The notes under the pieces: model-generated
What the model was told of the DNA's origin: nothing
The model's database searches: none
The model's input: the letters and a program-made list of their open reading frames with translations, nothing else
Translations under genes and position numbers: made by a program
Shown here: positions 26,767 to 35,140 of the stretch, piece after piece
Position numbering within the stretch: position 1 is the first letter of the stretch
How the letters are laid out: each line of letters opens with the position of its first letter
Origin: Hymenobacter duratus
GTDB lineage: Bacteria; Bacteroidota; Bacteroidia; Cytophagales; Hymenobacteraceae
Assembly: GCF_014698995.1 (NCBI RefSeq)
Contig: NZ_JACWZZ010000002.1
Span: 992,001-1,056,000 of the forward strand
Direction: 5' to 3'
DNA: 64,000 bases

Positions 26767-27549
26767 GTGCGCCGCTCCGCCACCAACCCGCGCTTCCGCC
26801 GCTTCGTAAGCAGCGGAGTGACATCCTCTCTGTTCCCTGCCTCTGCTCCCGCCGACTTCGAAGCCCGCCAGCAAAAGGCGCTGCTGGTACACGCGCGCCT
26901 GTGCGCCGAGTACGGCGCGCCTTTTCCGTTTTTTAGCACCAAAGACCCGCTCAGCGAGCTAATCAGCGCGCTACTCTCGCACCGCACCCGCAACCAGGAC
27001 TCGCACCGCGCCTACCAGCAGCTGCGGGCCCGCTTTCCGGAGTGGGAACAAGTGCGCGACGCCCCCACGGAGCAGGTGCAGGAAGCCATCAGCGCGTGCA
27101 CGTGGCCCGAGCAGAAAGCGCCCCGCCTGCAGGCCGTGCTGCGCGAAATAACCACGCGCTGCAACGGCCCCTGCAACCTGCAGTTTCTGGCCGAGCTGCC
27201 CATTCCGGAGGCGCGGGCCTGGCTGGAAGCCATTCCGGGCGTGGGGCCCAAAACCAGCGCGGCCGTGCTGCTCTTCAGCACGTTGCGCATTCCGGCTATG
27301 CCCGTGGATAGCCACCACCACCGCGTGGCGCAGCGCCTGGGCCTTATCGGGCCGAAGGTGGGCGAAGGCCCGGCCCACAAGCTGCTGGCCGACCTGCTGC
27401 CGCCCGGCTGGGACGCCCAACAGGTCTACGACCACCACGAGGCCTTCATGTTTCACGGCCAAAAATGCTGCTACTTCCACACCCCCGCCTGTGGCCGCTG
27501 CGTCGTGCTCGACCAATGCCCGTTTGGGCAGGCGCGGGTGCAGGCTTGA
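26767..27549 (+). CDS. Endonuclease III-like HhH-GPD DNA glycosylase
   Basis: 260 residues with the Nth/MutY fold. Helix-hairpin-helix IPGVGPKTSAAVLL (156-169) carries the equivalent of catalytic Lys (K162), and MPVDSHHHRVAQRL holds the catalytic Asp (D181), spaced as in endonuclease III. The C-terminal iron-sulfur loop has Cys 235-x6-242-x2-245-x5-251, the exact Nth spacing. It differs from canonical Nth around the HhH and has an Arg-rich N-terminal extension, so it may be an Nth paralogue. The start is uncertain: GTG 26767 is the first in-frame start after a stop at 26749, and no ATG precedes the core. Confidence 0.85.
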   Translation: MRRSATNPRFRRFVSSGVTSSLFPASAPADFEARQQKALLVHARLCAEYGAPFPFFSTKDPLSELISALLSHRTRNQDSHRAYQQLRARFPEWEQVRDAPTEQVQEAISACTWPEQKAPRLQAVLREITTRCNGPCNLQFLAELPIPEARAWLEAIPGVGPKTSAAVLLFSTLRIPAMPVDSHHHRVAQRLGLIGPKVGEGPAHKLLADLLPPGWDAQQVYDHHEAFMFHGQKCCYFHTPACGRCVVLDQCPFGQARVQA

Positions 27550-27550
27550 G

Positions 27551-27654
27551 GTGATGGGGTAAATGGTGACAGGTAACTCGTGACAGGTCTTGTTATCACT
27601 TACCCCATCACCTATTACCTCTATCTTGTCACCTGTCACCATTTACCCCATCAC
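27551..27654. repeat. inverted repeat, GTGATGGGG family (24-bp perfect arms)
   Basis: GTGATGGGGTAAATGGTGAC... (27551-27574) is the exact complement of 27631-27654. Additional nested GTGACAGGT and TACCCCATCACC units lie between the arms. It occupies the spacer after the glycosylase gene and ends 14 bases before the next start. Confidence 0.85.
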
Positions 27655-27668
27655 TTCATCACCAAACA

Positions 27669-27869
27669 ATGAAACCAACCTACGGCGTACCTGCCCTGCT
27701 TTCGTTTTTCATTCCCGGACTGGGGCAACTCATCAAGGGCCAGATTCTGAAGGCCTTCCTGATTTGGGCCGTGGGCGGCGTTATCGGCTTTCTGCTGGCC
27801 TGGACCATCGTGGTGCCCTTCGTCATCTGGGCCTGGAACGTGTACGACGCCTACAACGACCCGGCCTAG
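27669..27869 (+). CDS. Small two-TM membrane protein (TM2-like)
   Basis: 66 residues. The segment ALLSFFIPGLGQLIKGQ (9-25) has the Pro-Gly-Leu-Gly-Gln signature of TM2-domain proteins, followed by two hydrophobic stretches (about 27-46 and 44-58) and a short acidic tail with a YDAYNDP end. Function unknown; proteins of this type are common single-gene membrane proteins. Its stop is two bases before the start of the DUF167 gene. Confidence 0.7.
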   Translation: MKPTYGVPALLSFFIPGLGQLIKGQILKAFLIWAVGGVIGFLLAWTIVVPFVIWAWNVYDAYNDPA

Positions 27870-27871
27870 CT

Positions 27872-28144
27872 GTGGCCGTTTTGCACCTCAAAGCCAAGCC
27901 TAATGGCCGCCAGAACGCCCTGCAGGTAGCCTCTGATGGCACTGTAACCGTGCGCCTACACGCGCCGGCGCAGGATGGCAAGGCTAATGCCTGCCTCCTG
28001 GCCTATCTGGCCGAGGTGTTTCGGTTGCCCAAGTCTCAGTTTACGCTACTGAGCGGCCACACGGCCCCGTTCAAGAAAGTAGAGCTGGCCGGCGTGTCGG
28101 AGGAGGAGCTGCGGGTGGCGCTGGCACCTTTCACGGCCTCCTAA
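27872..28144 (+). CDS. YggU/DUF167 family protein
   Basis: 90 residues from a GTG start, two bases after the TM2-like stop. VAVLHLKAKPNGRQNALQV, DGTVTVRLHAPAQDGKANACLLAYLAEVF and KSQFTLLSGHTAPFKKVELAG match the DUF167 fold (YggU), a small alpha/beta protein of unknown role. No ATG is available in frame, and the GTG position agrees with the family's usual first strand. The longer ORF in this frame reaches back through the preceding palindrome and is not real. Confidence 0.82.
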   Translation: MAVLHLKAKPNGRQNALQVASDGTVTVRLHAPAQDGKANACLLAYLAEVFRLPKSQFTLLSGHTAPFKKVELAGVSEEELRVALAPFTAS

Positions 28145-28167
28145 AACAGGCCCTTTTCTGTATACTA

Positions 28168-28962
28168 ATGACTTTTCCTACTTGGACGCAAGCCGGATTC
28201 TGGGGCCTAGTTTCGGGTTCTGCCTTGCTGCTGGGTGCGGCCATCGGCTACTATGCCAAGGTGCCGCAGCGGCTTATTGCGGCTGTTATGGCATTCGGTA
28301 GTGGTGTCCTGATTTCAACCCTCTCGCTGGAGCTGATGGAAGAAGCCTACCACAAAGGTGGCTTCACGGCCACGGCGCTGGGCTTTGTGGGCGGCGCGGC
28401 GGCTTTCACGCTGGCCAACTGGCTGCTGGCCCGGCATGGCGCCAAACACCGCAAACGCTCGGGCCACCACCAAAGCCAGGAGCGAAACGCCGTGCAGCAG
28501 GGCCAGACCGAAGGCAACGAGGCCGGCGACGACAATGGGCTGGCCTTGGCCATCGGGGCACTATTGGATGGCATTCCAGAAAGCATTGTAATTGGACTGA
28601 GTATGCTGGCCGGCGGGGCCGTGAGCATGGTGGCCGTGGTAGCCATTTTCCTCTCCAATCTACCCGAAGGCCTATCCAGTGCGTCGGGCATGCGCAAGGC
28701 GGGGAGGCCGGCCCACTACGTGCTGCTGCTCTGGGCCGGCATTGCGCTGGTTTCGGGGGCATCGTCGCTGTTGGGCTACACGGTGTTCAGCCACTTCTCC
28801 AACGAGGTAGTGGCCGCTACCATGGCCGTATCGGCGGGCGCGGTGCTGGCCATGATTGCCGACACCATGATTCCGGAGGCGTTTGAAGTGGCACACAACT
28901 TCACAGGACTGATTACGGTGCTGGGCTTTCTGGTGTCCTTTTTCCTGAGCAAGATGGAGTAA
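28168..28962 (+). CDS. ZIP-family divalent metal transporter
   Basis: 264 residues, about eight TM segments. The TM4 and TM5 metal-site motifs are ALLDGIPESIVIGLS (about 131-145) and FLSNLPEGLSSASGM (about 160-174), the paired His/Pro/Glu signatures of ZIP (GufA/ZupT-like) importers. Between TM3 and TM4 lies a His/Lys/Glu-rich cytoplasmic loop (about 88-118, ARHGAKHRKRSGHHQSQ). It should import zinc or related divalent metals; the metal cannot be read from the sequence. It is followed by a palindrome and a terminator. Confidence 0.9.
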   Translation: MTFPTWTQAGFWGLVSGSALLLGAAIGYYAKVPQRLIAAVMAFGSGVLISTLSLELMEEAYHKGGFTATALGFVGGAAAFTLANWLLARHGAKHRKRSGHHQSQERNAVQQGQTEGNEAGDDNGLALAIGALLDGIPESIVIGLSMLAGGAVSMVAVVAIFLSNLPEGLSSASGMRKAGRPAHYVLLLWAGIALVSGASSLLGYTVFSHFSNEVVAATMAVSAGAVLAMIADTMIPEAFEVAHNFTGLITVLGFLVSFFLSKME

Positions 28963-28969
28963 GTCCTAT

Positions 28970-29056
28970 CTGTCGTCCTGAGCTGGCGAAGAACCTTCTC
29001 ACGCCGGAACGAAACTATTCGACAGGCATAAGGTCCTTCGCCAACTCAGGATGACA
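28970..29056. repeat. imperfect inverted repeat, GTCATCCTGAG family
   Basis: CTGTCGTCCTGAGCTGGCGA... (28970-28997) pairs with AAGGTCCTTCGCCAACTCAGGATGACAG-type sequence at 29030-29056, with a few mismatches. Related to 10384-10470. Lies just after the ZIP gene. Confidence 0.7.
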
Positions 29057-29086
29057 GACGTTTTACTTTATTATCTGAAAAACATG

Positions 29087-29120
29087 AAAAAGCCGTCAGA
29101 TTCCCCCCTGACGGCTTTTT
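29087..29120. terminator. bidirectional terminator between ZIP and amt genes
   Basis: AAAAAGCCGTCAG and CTGACGGCTTTTT (29087-29099 and 29108-29120) form a 13-bp perfect stem with T-tracts on both strands, between convergent genes. Confidence 0.85.
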
Positions 29121-29189
29121 CTCTCCCCTTCCCCCAACGCATCCGGGAGCAGTGCCAGATTTGCAGAAATGGTACTGCCCGAATGGTAC

Positions 29190-30575
29190 CTAGGCGTTTT
29201 CCTCCACCAGCTCGCGGCGGTAGGTACGCTCAAACTCTTCATCTACATGGTACGTGGACTCCTCGTGCTGGCTCAGGTCGAGTCCCAACTCTTCGTCCTG
29301 TAGCTTCACGCGCAGCCCGAACACCCGGTCCGTTAGCTTTAGCAGCACCCACGAACCCACGAACGAGTACGCTACCACAATCACCAAACCCAGCACGTGG
29401 TAGCCGAACACGGTGGCCGTGCCGTGTACCAGGCCCACTTTATCGGCGAAGATGCCCGTGAGCAGCATGCCCACGATGCCGCCCAGCCCGTGGCACGGAA
29501 ACACGTCCAGCGTGTCGTCGATGGTGGTGCGGTTGTTTTTCCAGTGTACGGCACCGTAGCTGATCAGCGCCGCAATGACCCCGATAAAGACGCTGTGCCC
29601 GTATTGCACGAAGCCCGCGGCCGGCGTAATGGCTACCAGCCCCACTACGGCCCCGATGCAGGCGCCCAGCGCAGTGGGCTTGCCGCCGTGCACCGTTTCT
29701 ACCAGCAGCCAGGCCGTGAGGGCCGCCCCCGAAGCCAGCGTGGTATTCACGAAGGCCAGCGCCGCTACGTCGTTGGCACCCAGCGAAGAGCCGGCATTGA
29801 AGCCAAACCAGCCGAACCACAGCAGCCCGGTACCCAGCAGCACGTACGGGACGTTGGGCGTGGAAAATGTGGTTTTACGCAGGTGCGTTGAGCGGCGGCC
29901 CAGCACCATGGCCCCGGCCAGCGCCGCAATGCCCGCCGAAATGTGCACCACCGTACCACCGGCAAAATCGAGCACGCCCCACTGCCGCAGGAAGCCTTCC
30001 GGGTGCCAGGTCCAGTGGGCCAGCGGACAGTAGATAAACAGGCAAAACAGCACCATGAAAGCCAGGTAGCCCTTGAAGCGCACCCGCTCGGCAAACGAGC
30101 CGGTGATAAGAGCCGGCGTGATGACAGCAAACTTGAGCTGAAACGCGAAGTAGAGCACAAACGGAATGCTGGCCGCAAATGCCGGGTTGGGCGCGGTGCC
30201 CACGTTGCGCAGCATTACGAACGTCAGCGGATTGCCGATCAGGCCGTGCCAGGAGTCGCCGTAAGCCAGCGAGAAGCCCACGAAGTAGAACACCAGCGTA
30301 ATCACGCCCATGGCTACAAAGCTCTGCAGCATGGTACTGATGACGTTTTTGGGCCGCACCATACCGCCGTAGAAAAACGACAGACCCGGCGTCATGATCA
30401 GAACAAACGCCGTGGCCGTTAGCATCCAAGCCACATCAGCCGCATTGAGCGCCCCGGCTTCAGCAGCCGGATGCGGTACTTCTGTGAAAGCAGCCACGCC
30501 AGACAGACCGACCACGGAAAGGAGCGCTAACATGCTTAGACTGGTGAGCTTCTTCGAGGCAGGAACCATGGACAT
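29190..30575 (-). CDS. amt: Ammonium transporter
   Basis: 461 residues, Amt/Rh family with 11 TM helices after a cleavable N-terminal signal. DVAWMLTATAFVLIMTPGLSFFYGGMVRPKN is the first TM with the conserved Gly-rich turn; FAGGTVVHISAGIAALAGA (about 200-218) carries the pore His region; and DTLDVFPCHGLGGIVGMLLTG holds the second pore His. A long acidic cytoplasmic tail (about 425-461) follows the last TM. No glnK is adjacent. The start is ATG 30575; a TTG one codon earlier is also open. The region upstream (30576-30809) is AT-rich and probably holds the promoter. Confidence 0.95.
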   Translation of the reverse strand: MSMVPASKKLTSLSMLALLSVVGLSGVAAFTEVPHPAAEAGALNAADVAWMLTATAFVLIMTPGLSFFYGGMVRPKNVISTMLQSFVAMGVITLVFYFVGFSLAYGDSWHGLIGNPLTFVMLRNVGTAPNPAFAASIPFVLYFAFQLKFAVITPALITGSFAERVRFKGYLAFMVLFCLFIYCPLAHWTWHPEGFLRQWGVLDFAGGTVVHISAGIAALAGAMVLGRRSTHLRKTTFSTPNVPYVLLGTGLLWFGWFGFNAGSSLGANDVAALAFVNTTLASGAALTAWLLVETVHGGKPTALGACIGAVVGLVAITPAAGFVQYGHSVFIGVIAALISYGAVHWKNNRTTIDDTLDVFPCHGLGGIVGMLLTGIFADKVGLVHGTATVFGYHVLGLVIVVAYSFVGSWVLLKLTDRVFGLRVKLQDEELGLDLSQHEESTYHVDEEFERTYRRELVEENA

Positions 30576-30809
30576 CAAATAGGCATGACTATCGTTTTCA
30601 ATACCAATTTATGAAAAAACACATCAAATCAAGACGAATCACCCTAAATTTTATACACACATATGATGTATGTTATCAAAATATCAGATAACACCCTTTT
30701 GTGGTAAGGCAAAATCAAAAATACCACCTATTATCAAACAGGCACGATGACCCCAACCGGCATAGGGATGCCAGTCAGGAATATTCCGACGCACTAGTTG
30801 GTGGGGTGG
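30576..30809. other. AT-rich spacer upstream of amt
   Basis: About 30590-30740 is markedly AT-rich against the G/C-rich surroundings, with several TTATC and ATATGATGTAT-like stretches. It is the likely amt control region. No clear sigma-54 element or operator was identified. Confidence 0.4.
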
Positions 30810-32648
30810 CTACTTGCCGCGCTTCCAGCGGTAGTAGGCGCGGTACCAGAACGACGTTTTCTTGCGCAGTGTGGCCGTGGTTTCCTCCGGAAACATATTC
30901 ACCCGGAACACCTGCATCCGGTCATCTTCGAGGTGCAGGCCGCCGGTGTCGGTGGCCACTCCGAATGCAAAGCCGGCCTCGTGCACCTGCTGCTTATGAG
31001 CTTCTGTCAGAGCACCATAGGGGTAAGCAAACGACACGATACGCGTGGCTAGGGCTTGTTCCAGAGCCGTTTTGCTTTCCCGTATCTCGCGGGCGGCTTC
31101 GGGCAGCGGCAGCTCCGGCAGCCGGGCATGGCGCATGGTATGGGCCCCGATTTCCCAGCCTGCCGCCACAAACGCCCGCTTCTGCGCTTCGTCCATAATG
31201 TCGGAGCGCGGCTCGGTGGGGTCCGTGTCCACGTCCCAGTAGTTGTAGCGGATGGCGGGGTCGCCGAGCAAGTAGAGCACGCCCCGGTAGCCGTATTGCT
31301 GCATCAGGGGCAGCAGGTTGGTGTAGTTGTCGAGGTAGCCGTCGTCGAAGGTGAGGATGAGCGGGCGGGCGGGGAGGTCGGCCAGAGGCCGCTCACCGTT
31401 GGCGAAGGCCAGGTAGTCGAGGAAGGTGATGGGCGTGAACTGCTGCTGCCGAAAAAACCGCAGGTGCTCCTCGAACCGGTCTTTCGTGACGAAGATGCGG
31501 TGCCGGGTCTGCAGCGGCTCCGTCGGAATTTTGTGATACATGAGTACCGGCAGGAAGCCCGGCAGCCGCTTCTTCATAATGGCCGAGCGGTACGCCGTCA
31601 AGACCTCGGCGCTGATGCGGGCCAAGCTGAACTCGGTGCGCGCGCGTTGCTGCAGGGCCGCCGGCACCGCTGCCGGAGCCACCAAAAACTCCCGCACCTG
31701 CGCCAGCAGCGCCGCGTACTCTACATGCGCGCTGGTGCCGACCTGCGCCGAGATGTCGCCGAAATTGGAGGCGGCGGCTGTGGGGTAGCTGGCTTCCGTG
31801 ACGATGCCCTCGCAGGTGGCCTCGCCCAGAGCCAGCACCGGCACGCCCGCGCCCAGCGCCTCAATGGCCACCCGCCCCGCGCCTATTACCAGCGTGGAGC
31901 GGCGCAGCCAGCCTGGCACGTCATCGGAAAAGCCTACCACCTCCACCCGCGCGCCGAACTGCTGCCGCAGGCCTGCCAGGGCCGTTTTGCCGGCTTCGGG
32001 CAGATGCTCCAGCTCACCGCCCACCAACGCCAGGCGCAACTCCACAAACTCGGTGAGCAACTGCGGAAACACCTGTTGTAACAGAGCGGCCGCCCGCTCG
32101 CCCTTGCCACCGTTGAAGCGCCCGATAAATGACAGTCGAAGCCCAAAGGAACCAGCATTGCCAAGAGCTTCTTCATCGAAATCCACTCCGTTGGGCAGCA
32201 GCACGATTTTCTCGGACCGCATTTTCACTTCCTCGATGAGGTGCTGGCGCAGGTTGGCGCAGATGGCAATGACCTTGTCGCCGTAGATGTCGAAGAGGCT
32301 GGTGCTGGTGTGCAGGTGCTGGCGGCCGTGCACGGTGCTCACCAGCGGCACTTTCAGGCCCCGCAGCGCGAAATACGCCACCCAGCTGGCGGCGCGCGAG
32401 TGGGCGTGCACCACCTCAATCTGCTGCTGCTGCACCAGCTGCCGGATGCGTCGGATGTTGCGCAGCCGCTGCGGATGCCGCCGGTTGCTGATGGGCAGCT
32501 GCTCAACGTGCGCGGCTGTGGGCAGCGTGCCCGCGTCCGACAGCAGCCACACTTCATGGCCCTGGGCCCGGTGCGCATCGGCCAGGTGTACGGCGTAGCT
32601 CACCGAGCCGGCGAAGAAGTTGGCGGACAGCACGTGCAGAATACGCAT
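30810..32648 (-). CDS. Fusion: GT4 glycosyltransferase (N) and NodB polysaccharide deacetylase (C)
   Basis: 612 residues in one continuous frame. 1-355 is a GT-B, GT4-like glycosyltransferase: MRILHVLSANFFAGSVSYAV, HAHSRAASW (81-89), LPNGVDFDEE (151-160), SFIGRFNGGKG (173-183). 365-612 is a NodB domain: LMYHKIP, catalytic LTFDDGYLDNY (432-442, Asp435/436) and metal-binding GAHTMRH (501-507, His503 and His507), then SFAYPYGALTEAHK. An internal Met358-Lys-Lys at the junction could be the old start of a separate deacetylase. A role in building a de-N-acetylated polysaccharide is inferred. A TACCTTTG -7 element lies upstream. Confidence 0.9.
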   Translation of the reverse strand: MRILHVLSANFFAGSVSYAVHLADAHRAQGHEVWLLSDAGTLPTAAHVEQLPISNRRHPQRLRNIRRIRQLVQQQQIEVVHAHSRAASWVAYFALRGLKVPLVSTVHGRQHLHTSTSLFDIYGDKVIAICANLRQHLIEEVKMRSEKIVLLPNGVDFDEEALGNAGSFGLRLSFIGRFNGGKGERAAALLQQVFPQLLTEFVELRLALVGGELEHLPEAGKTALAGLRQQFGARVEVVGFSDDVPGWLRRSTLVIGAGRVAIEALGAGVPVLALGEATCEGIVTEASYPTAAASNFGDISAQVGTSAHVEYAALLAQVREFLVAPAAVPAALQQRARTEFSLARISAEVLTAYRSAIMKKRLPGFLPVLMYHKIPTEPLQTRHRIFVTKDRFEEHLRFFRQQQFTPITFLDYLAFANGERPLADLPARPLILTFDDGYLDNYTNLLPLMQQYGYRGVLYLLGDPAIRYNYWDVDTDPTEPRSDIMDEAQKRAFVAAGWEIGAHTMRHARLPELPLPEAAREIRESKTALEQALATRIVSFAYPYGALTEAHKQQVHEAGFAFGVATDTGGLHLEDDRMQVFRVNMFPEETTATLRKKTSFWYRAYYRWKRGK

Positions 32649-32671
32649 GGATAAAGCAGTTAGGGCAGCCC

Positions 32672-32679
32672 CAAAGGTA
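32672..32679 (-). promoter_or_regulatory. candidate -7 element (TACCTTTG) for the GT4-NodB gene
   Basis: CAAAGGTA on the plus strand, 23 bases before the ATG at 32648. No -33 match at normal spacing. Confidence 0.4.
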
Positions 32680-32727
32680 CAAACCAGGCCGCGCTACATC
32701 TTCTGCTCTCCGGACCTTCGCGCGACG

Positions 32728-33933
32728 CTATCCGTTCGCTCGGCCCAGCACGTTATCCAAGTACTTCTGGGCCGAGCCGGTGTTGAGCAGCAGAATCTGC
32801 TCCTCAGGTCGTATCTGGCCGGTGTGCAGTAGGTGCAGAGCCGCGCTCCAAAGTGCCCCGCCTTCAGGGGCCACGAACAGGCCTTCGAGGTGGCTTAGCT
32901 CACGCATGCTGGCCAGCATCTGTTCGTCGGTAATGGCCAGGGCCAGGCCGTTGGACTCATCCAGCACGTTCAGCATCAGGGCTTCACCTAATGGGCGCGG
33001 CACGGCTAAGCCGTTGGCAATGGACGGGCGGCCGACGTAGGCGTGGCAGTTGGGCTGGCGGCCGGCGCGGGTTTCCACCAACGGGCAGCAGCTGGCGGCC
33101 TGCACGGCTATCATGCGGGGCAATTTGGCGTGGCGCGGCAGCCAGCCCAATGCCTGCATTTCGCGCAGGGCCTTCCAGATGCCGATGAGGCCGGTGCCGC
33201 CCCCGGCGGGATACAGCAGCACATCGGGCAGCGTCCAGTTGAGCTGCTCGGCCAGCTCGTAGCCCATGGTTTTCTTGCCTTCGAGGCGGTAGGGCTCTTT
33301 GAGCGTGGACACGTCGAGCAGCTCGCCGGCGGCATTCAGCTCCCGCACCCGGGCGGCGCAGTCGTTGATGAGGCCGTCTAGGAGGTGGACTTCGGCCCCG
33401 TACCAGTAGCATTCCTCCTTGAAAGCCGTGGGCGTGTGACGGGGCATGACCACCACGCAGCGCAGGCCGGCACGGGCGCAATAAGCCGCCAAAGCCACGC
33501 CCGCATTACCGGCCGTCGGAATGATGCAGCCCGTAACGCCCAGCTCTTTGGCCTTGGAAACCGCCATGCTCAGGCCCCGGGCCTTGAACGAGCCAGTGGG
33601 ATTCTGGCCTTCATCCTTGAGCAGCAGGCTGCGGAAGCCGTGGCGGGCCGCTAGGCGCGGCAAGGGCAGTAGCGGCGTCCAGCCTTCGCCCAGCGTCACG
33701 AGGTTGGCTTCGTCGAGCAGCGGCAGCAGCGCCCGGTAGCGCCACATGGAGTTGTCGGCGGGGTTGATGGCCTCGGCGCGGGTGCGGGGCGCGGTCAGGT
33801 CGTAGCGGGCCAGCAGCGGCTGGGCGCAGCAGTTGGATACGCGCTGCAGCGTAAAGGCGTCGTGGGGGGCGTGGCAGACAGCGCAGTGTAGCGCGTGCAG
33901 ACAGGAGGTAGTGGAGGTTTCGAGGGTAGTCAT
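32728..33933 (-). CDS. Threonine synthase-like PLP enzyme
   Basis: 401 residues, fold-type II PLP enzyme. The N-terminus has a Cys-rich patch (C17-x2-C20 and C35-C36) of the zinc-ribbon type seen before many threonine synthase cores. The active-site lysine is in DEGQNPTGSFKARG (K117), the PLP phosphate loop is AGGGTG, and the segment IIPTAGNAGVALAAYCARAG is the substrate region. Threonine synthase makes threonine from O-phosphohomoserine; the family also includes cysteate and diaminobutyrate enzymes, so the substrate is an inference. ATG 33933 is chosen over a start 12 residues upstream. Confidence 0.85.
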   Translation of the reverse strand: MTTLETSTTSCLHALHCAVCHAPHDAFTLQRVSNCCAQPLLARYDLTAPRTRAEAINPADNSMWRYRALLPLLDEANLVTLGEGWTPLLPLPRLAARHGFRSLLLKDEGQNPTGSFKARGLSMAVSKAKELGVTGCIIPTAGNAGVALAAYCARAGLRCVVVMPRHTPTAFKEECYWYGAEVHLLDGLINDCAARVRELNAAGELLDVSTLKEPYRLEGKKTMGYELAEQLNWTLPDVLLYPAGGGTGLIGIWKALREMQALGWLPRHAKLPRMIAVQAASCCPLVETRAGRQPNCHAYVGRPSIANGLAVPRPLGEALMLNVLDESNGLALAITDEQMLASMRELSHLEGLFVAPEGGALWSAALHLLHTGQIRPEEQILLLNTGSAQKYLDNVLGRANG

Positions 33934-34018
33934 AGCGGGGAGTTCAACGCAAAACTCCCCGCTACTCATGCCGTAAACAAACGCCTTCTTGGAATAGCCT
34001 ATGCTTGTTTGGAATGAT

Positions 34019-34118
34019 GTATAGACGCTACCCTTCGTGTCTCGTCGTTGCTAATGTTGTTATATCAATCGTCAAGTAGCGTCGTTCAAAGACGAGACGC
34101 AATATTTCCCGTCTCTAC
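34019..34118. repeat. decayed REP pair (GTAGAGACGC family)
   Basis: Left unit GTATAGACGCTACCCTTCGTG... (34019-34050) and right unit ending CCCGTCTCTAC (34083-34118) are degenerate copies of the REP pairs at 41376 and 42062. The GTCTCGTCGTTG tail is intact on the left, but the hairpin stems no longer pair well. Confidence 0.75.
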
Positions 34119-34136
34119 CTCCATCAAACGTCAGCC

Positions 34137-34171
34137 CGCGAGATTCCTCGCAGGCTCGGAATGACGTTCTG
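34137..34171. repeat. half copy of the GTCATTCAGAG-type palindrome
   Basis: CGCGAGATTCCTCGCAGGCT...GGAATGACGTTCTG resembles one arm of the element at 11956-12051. No partner arm is seen. Confidence 0.5.
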
Positions 34172-34186
34172 CTTGTGCTGCCCCTG

Positions 34187-35095
34187 TTACCGCTGCCTGC
34201 TTCCATAATACCGTCTGGCGAACTGCACGAAGGTTTTGTAGGGCAGGTTATTTTCGGTGCCTTTGCGCTGCACGAAATCGAAGTGGCGCACCAGGTTCAG
34301 GTCGCGCACGGGCACTTCCACCAGCTCGCCGGCGGCCAGCTCCTTCATCACCGACTGCCGGGGTAGAAACGCTAGGCAGGTATCCACCCGCACAAAGTTC
34401 TTGAGGGCCTCGGTACCGCCCAGGCGCACTTTCACCGGCAAGTCGGTGAGGCGGATGCCGTGGGTCAGCAGGGCTTCTTCCAGCACGGCCAGCGTGCCGG
34501 AGCCGGTTTCGCGCAGGGCGACGGGCGTGCGGCGCAAATCCTGGGCTCCCAGCTCGCGGCGGTTCAGCGGGTTGCGGGCCGAGCACACTGCTACCACTTC
34601 ATCGGTGAGCAGCGGGGTATACGTCACGTTGCTGACTTTGTGGATACCCTCGATGATGCCCAGGTCGATTTCGTGGTCCAGCAGCGCCTTGAGGATGTTC
34701 TCAGAATTGCGGTTTTTGAGTGTGAGCTGCGTGTGCGGAAACCGCGCCAGGTAAGCCGAGAGCACTGGCGGAATAACGTACAGCGAAATGGTGGTGCTGG
34801 CCCCAATCACCATCTGCTGGCGCGGCTGAAATTCGGGACTGAGCTCGGTAAACTCCTGCTCCAGCTCGTGCTGCAGCTGCCGGGCCAGCAGCAGCTTGCG
34901 GTACAGCAGCTCGCCGGCCGCCGTGAGCTGCACCGCGTTGCCGAGCCGCTCAAACAGGCCCGTTTTGTAGTGCTCCTCCAGCGCCCGCACTCGCTTGCTC
35001 ACCGCCGACTGGCTCAGAAACAGCGTCTGCCCCGCTTTGGTGAAGCTCAGTTGCCGGGCAACTTCGAGAAAGACTTCGTGGGCGTGGGAAAGCAT
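34187..35095 (-). CDS. LysR-family transcriptional regulator
   Basis: 302 residues. N-terminal winged helix (2-60): LEVARQLSFTKAGQTLFLSQSAVSKRVRALEEHYKTGLFER is the LysR DNA-binding signature. From about 92 the periplasmic-binding-protein-like effector domain follows (VIGASTTISLYVIPPVLSAYLARFP, NSENILKALLDHEIDLGIIEG). The sequence is nearest in feel to CysB/CysL/CbbR types, but its ligand is not predictable. LysR regulators usually sit divergent from their target. Here the divergent side holds only a gene remnant (35141-35258). Confidence 0.92.
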   Translation of the reverse strand: MLSHAHEVFLEVARQLSFTKAGQTLFLSQSAVSKRVRALEEHYKTGLFERLGNAVQLTAAGELLYRKLLLARQLQHELEQEFTELSPEFQPRQQMVIGASTTISLYVIPPVLSAYLARFPHTQLTLKNRNSENILKALLDHEIDLGIIEGIHKVSNVTYTPLLTDEVVAVCSARNPLNRRELGAQDLRRTPVALRETGSGTLAVLEEALLTHGIRLTDLPVKVRLGGTEALKNFVRVDTCLAFLPRQSVMKELAAGELVEVPVRDLNLVRHFDFVQRKGTENNLPYKTFVQFARRYYGSRQR

Positions 35096-35140
35096 GGCGG
35101 CGAAGGTACGCGCCCGGCTGGGTTTTGGGCGACGTAACGC

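Noticed and set aside
27590..27871. N-terminal extension of the DUF167 protein
   Set aside because: The extended frame reads through the palindrome and the TM2-like gene in another frame; the family begins at about the GTG at 27872.
29051..29461. Plus-strand ORF after the ZIP gene
   Set aside because: It runs through the terminator and opposite the amt 3' end, with no recognisable protein features.
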